5,751 nt of DNA from Phycisphaerales bacterium (lineage in GTDB: Bacteria; Planctomycetota; Phycisphaerae; Sedimentisphaerales; Anaerohalosphaeraceae): the NCBI GenBank assembly GCA_011048645.1, contig DSDR01000274.1:1-5751 (forward strand). The letters run 5' to 3'. The translations under genes and the position numbers were made by a program. The notes below the pieces were generated by a model. The model saw nothing but the letters and a program-made list of their open reading frames with translations. It ran no database searches and was not told the DNA's origin. Of this stretch, positions 4,801 through 5,751 are shown one piece after another. Position 1 is the stretch's first letter. Each line of letters starts with the position of its first letter.

Positions 4801-5751
4801 TTAAAAACTCACTATCATTTCGTTATGTGTTCCGGCAAGCCATTGCGAAGCCAGCACAGCCAAATCGTGCAAATCCACAACGCAATCGCCGGTCAGATCG
4901 GCAGTCGGCACGCCCTGCGGACAATAGGCAACATATCCGATTGCAAATTCAGCCCCCCGGGGACGTGAATCGTCGGCGGATATCGCCAGTATCTCATGTC
5001 GGCCCGGCTCCAACGATACACCCAAATCGTCGCCGTCCGGCCACGGCATCCACGGACGAATCGAAAACACAAACTCGCCTTGCGCATTTGCAAGAGCCGT
5101 GCCCGCGGGAACGTCATTGATCAAAATGCGGATCGGGTCATTCGGGGCAAAACCGCATCCTTTCAGCGCCATCCCATCTTGACCGGGACGACTTATGTCC
5201 TCCATCTCAAGCCTCGGCTCAACGCAGCAGCCGGTCAGACGAATCGCAAACGGCTCGGTCTGATCCAACAGGAAGATCGGTTCACCCAGCCGATGATCCT
5301 CATTGAAGCTGTTGATCTGACACAAAACAGGGGTAGCCGAGCGAAGATTCAACTGAAGCAACTCGACGGGGATCAATAGTTCCACCGTATGGTCATAGGG
5401 AATGGGCATCGAACCGTCAAATTTGTCGTTGGTGTGGACTCTCACCGGCTCCGGCAGCGTCCATACCTCGCCGCTTTGAAGGTCAATCGCGACGGCGTCA
5501 CCGAATCCCTCGGCCCATACCTGTGCCTGAATCAGCAAATCAGGGCCGGGAAACATCGGATAGACATCAAAATAAAACTCGAAGAAAGAATCGACGGCAA
5601 ACTCCGGAAAAACCGCCCCGCGATGGATGTCCAGTCGTCCCACGGCCCCCGGCATAAAGGGATTTTCGGCAAAGAAAGAGACTTCGCGAATATCGGCATA
5701 GGCCGCCGTCGGGGCATCGGGGGGCAACTGACCTTCTATCAGCACATCATC
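4801..5751 (-). CDS. Secreted protein with Ig-like segment and C-terminal dockerin-like repeat (partial, N-terminus beyond window)
   Basis: The frame is open from the right edge to TAA at 4803-4801, giving 316 visible residues. The first two (Asp-Asp) lie upstream of a GTG at 5745, and no signal peptide is seen, so the real start is outside the window. Visible residues 1-175 are rich in predicted strands and aromatic residues (FFEFYFDVYPMFPG at 56-69) and belong to no family I recognise. Residues about 196-272 resemble an Ig-like beta-sandwich: LKGCGFAPNDPIRILINDVP, then ANAQGEFVFSI, then LEPGRHEILAISAD. Residues 284-306 are one dockerin-like repeat with loop positions Asp285, Thr287, Asp289, Asp293 and Asp296, followed by QWL. 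Cysteines at 175-176, 199, 277 and 290 suit an exported, disulfide-bonded protein. It is probably extracellular or cell-envelope-associated. Its stop is 100 bp before the next start on the same strand. The reading frame is secure; the function is unknown. Confidence 0.85.
   Translation of the reverse strand, partial: DDVLIEGQLPPDAPTAAYADIREVSFFAENPFMPGAVGRLDIHRGAVFPEFAVDSFFEFYFDVYPMFPGPDLLIQAQVWAEGFGDAVAIDLQSGEVWTLPEPVRVHTNDKFDGSMPIPYDHTVELLIPVELLQLNLRSATPVLCQINSFNEDHRLGEPIFLLDQTEPFAIRLTGCCVEPRLEMEDISRPGQDGMALKGCGFAPNDPIRILINDVPAGTALANAQGEFVFSIRPWMPWPDGDDLGVSLEPGRHEILAISADDSRPRGAEFAIGYVAYCPQGVPTADLTGDCVVDLHDLAVLASQWLAGTHNEMIVSF

Noticed and set aside
5743..5745. GTG at 5745 as the start of the right-hand gene.
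   Set aside because: The frame stays open to the window edge and no signal peptide follows this codon, so the true start is most likely upstream of the window.
1..5751. CRISPR arrays, insertion sequences, tRNA or rRNA genes, and defence or toxin-antitoxin modules.
   Set aside because: I saw no repeat-spacer pattern, terminal inverted repeats, transposase motifs, cloverleaf or known defence domains on either strand.

Overview
The window looks like a chromosomal segment from a planctomycete, most likely of the Phycisphaerae type. Two neighbouring genes carry single dockerin-like calcium-loop repeats (D-x-N/T-x-D-C-x-V-D-L-x-D followed by W-L), which are very common in secreted proteins of that group. 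Secreted proteins of unknown function predominate, and base composition is moderately GC-rich. No mobile element, tRNA, rRNA or CRISPR array is visible. The lineage call is an inference from protein style, not from a marker gene.

Layout. (1) 1-1317, minus strand: a secreted protein of unknown family, 439 residues visible, running off the left edge. It has a signal peptide, a helical N-terminal part, a Pro/Arg/Gln-rich linker and a thioredoxin-fold-like region without CXXC. (2) 1318-1625: a divergent intergenic region with a candidate promoter for each flanking gene and a perfect 15-bp tandem duplication carrying the Shine-Dalgarno sequence of the left gene. (3) 1626-2600, plus strand: a complete YhaM-type 3'-5' exoribonuclease (OB fold plus HD domain), the only gene with a confident molecular function. 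(4) 2601-2715: a convergent intergenic region with a good intrinsic terminator for the minus-strand genes. (5) 4700-2716, minus strand: what I read as one DUF6345-type secreted protein split by a -1 frame change into a 159-residue N-terminal piece (signal peptide, dockerin-like repeat, start of the propeptide-like region) and a 502-residue C-terminal piece (rest of that region, PKD/Ig-like domain, DUF6345 domain with a His-Gly and Ser-Cys pair). (6) 5751-4801, minus strand: the C-terminal 316 residues of another secreted protein with an Ig-like segment and a C-terminal dockerin-like repeat, running off the right edge.

How they fit together. The genes at 5751-4801, 4700-4221 and 4224-2716 lie in the same direction, separated by 100 bp and then overlapping by 4 bp, and end at one terminator, so they may form one transcription unit of exported proteins. 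The exoribonuclease gene is convergent with them and divergent from the left-hand gene, and appears unrelated in function.

The two points most worth attention are the frame break near 4221-4272 and the caspase-like His/Cys arrangement in the DUF6345 domain. I see no convincing new multi-gene system.
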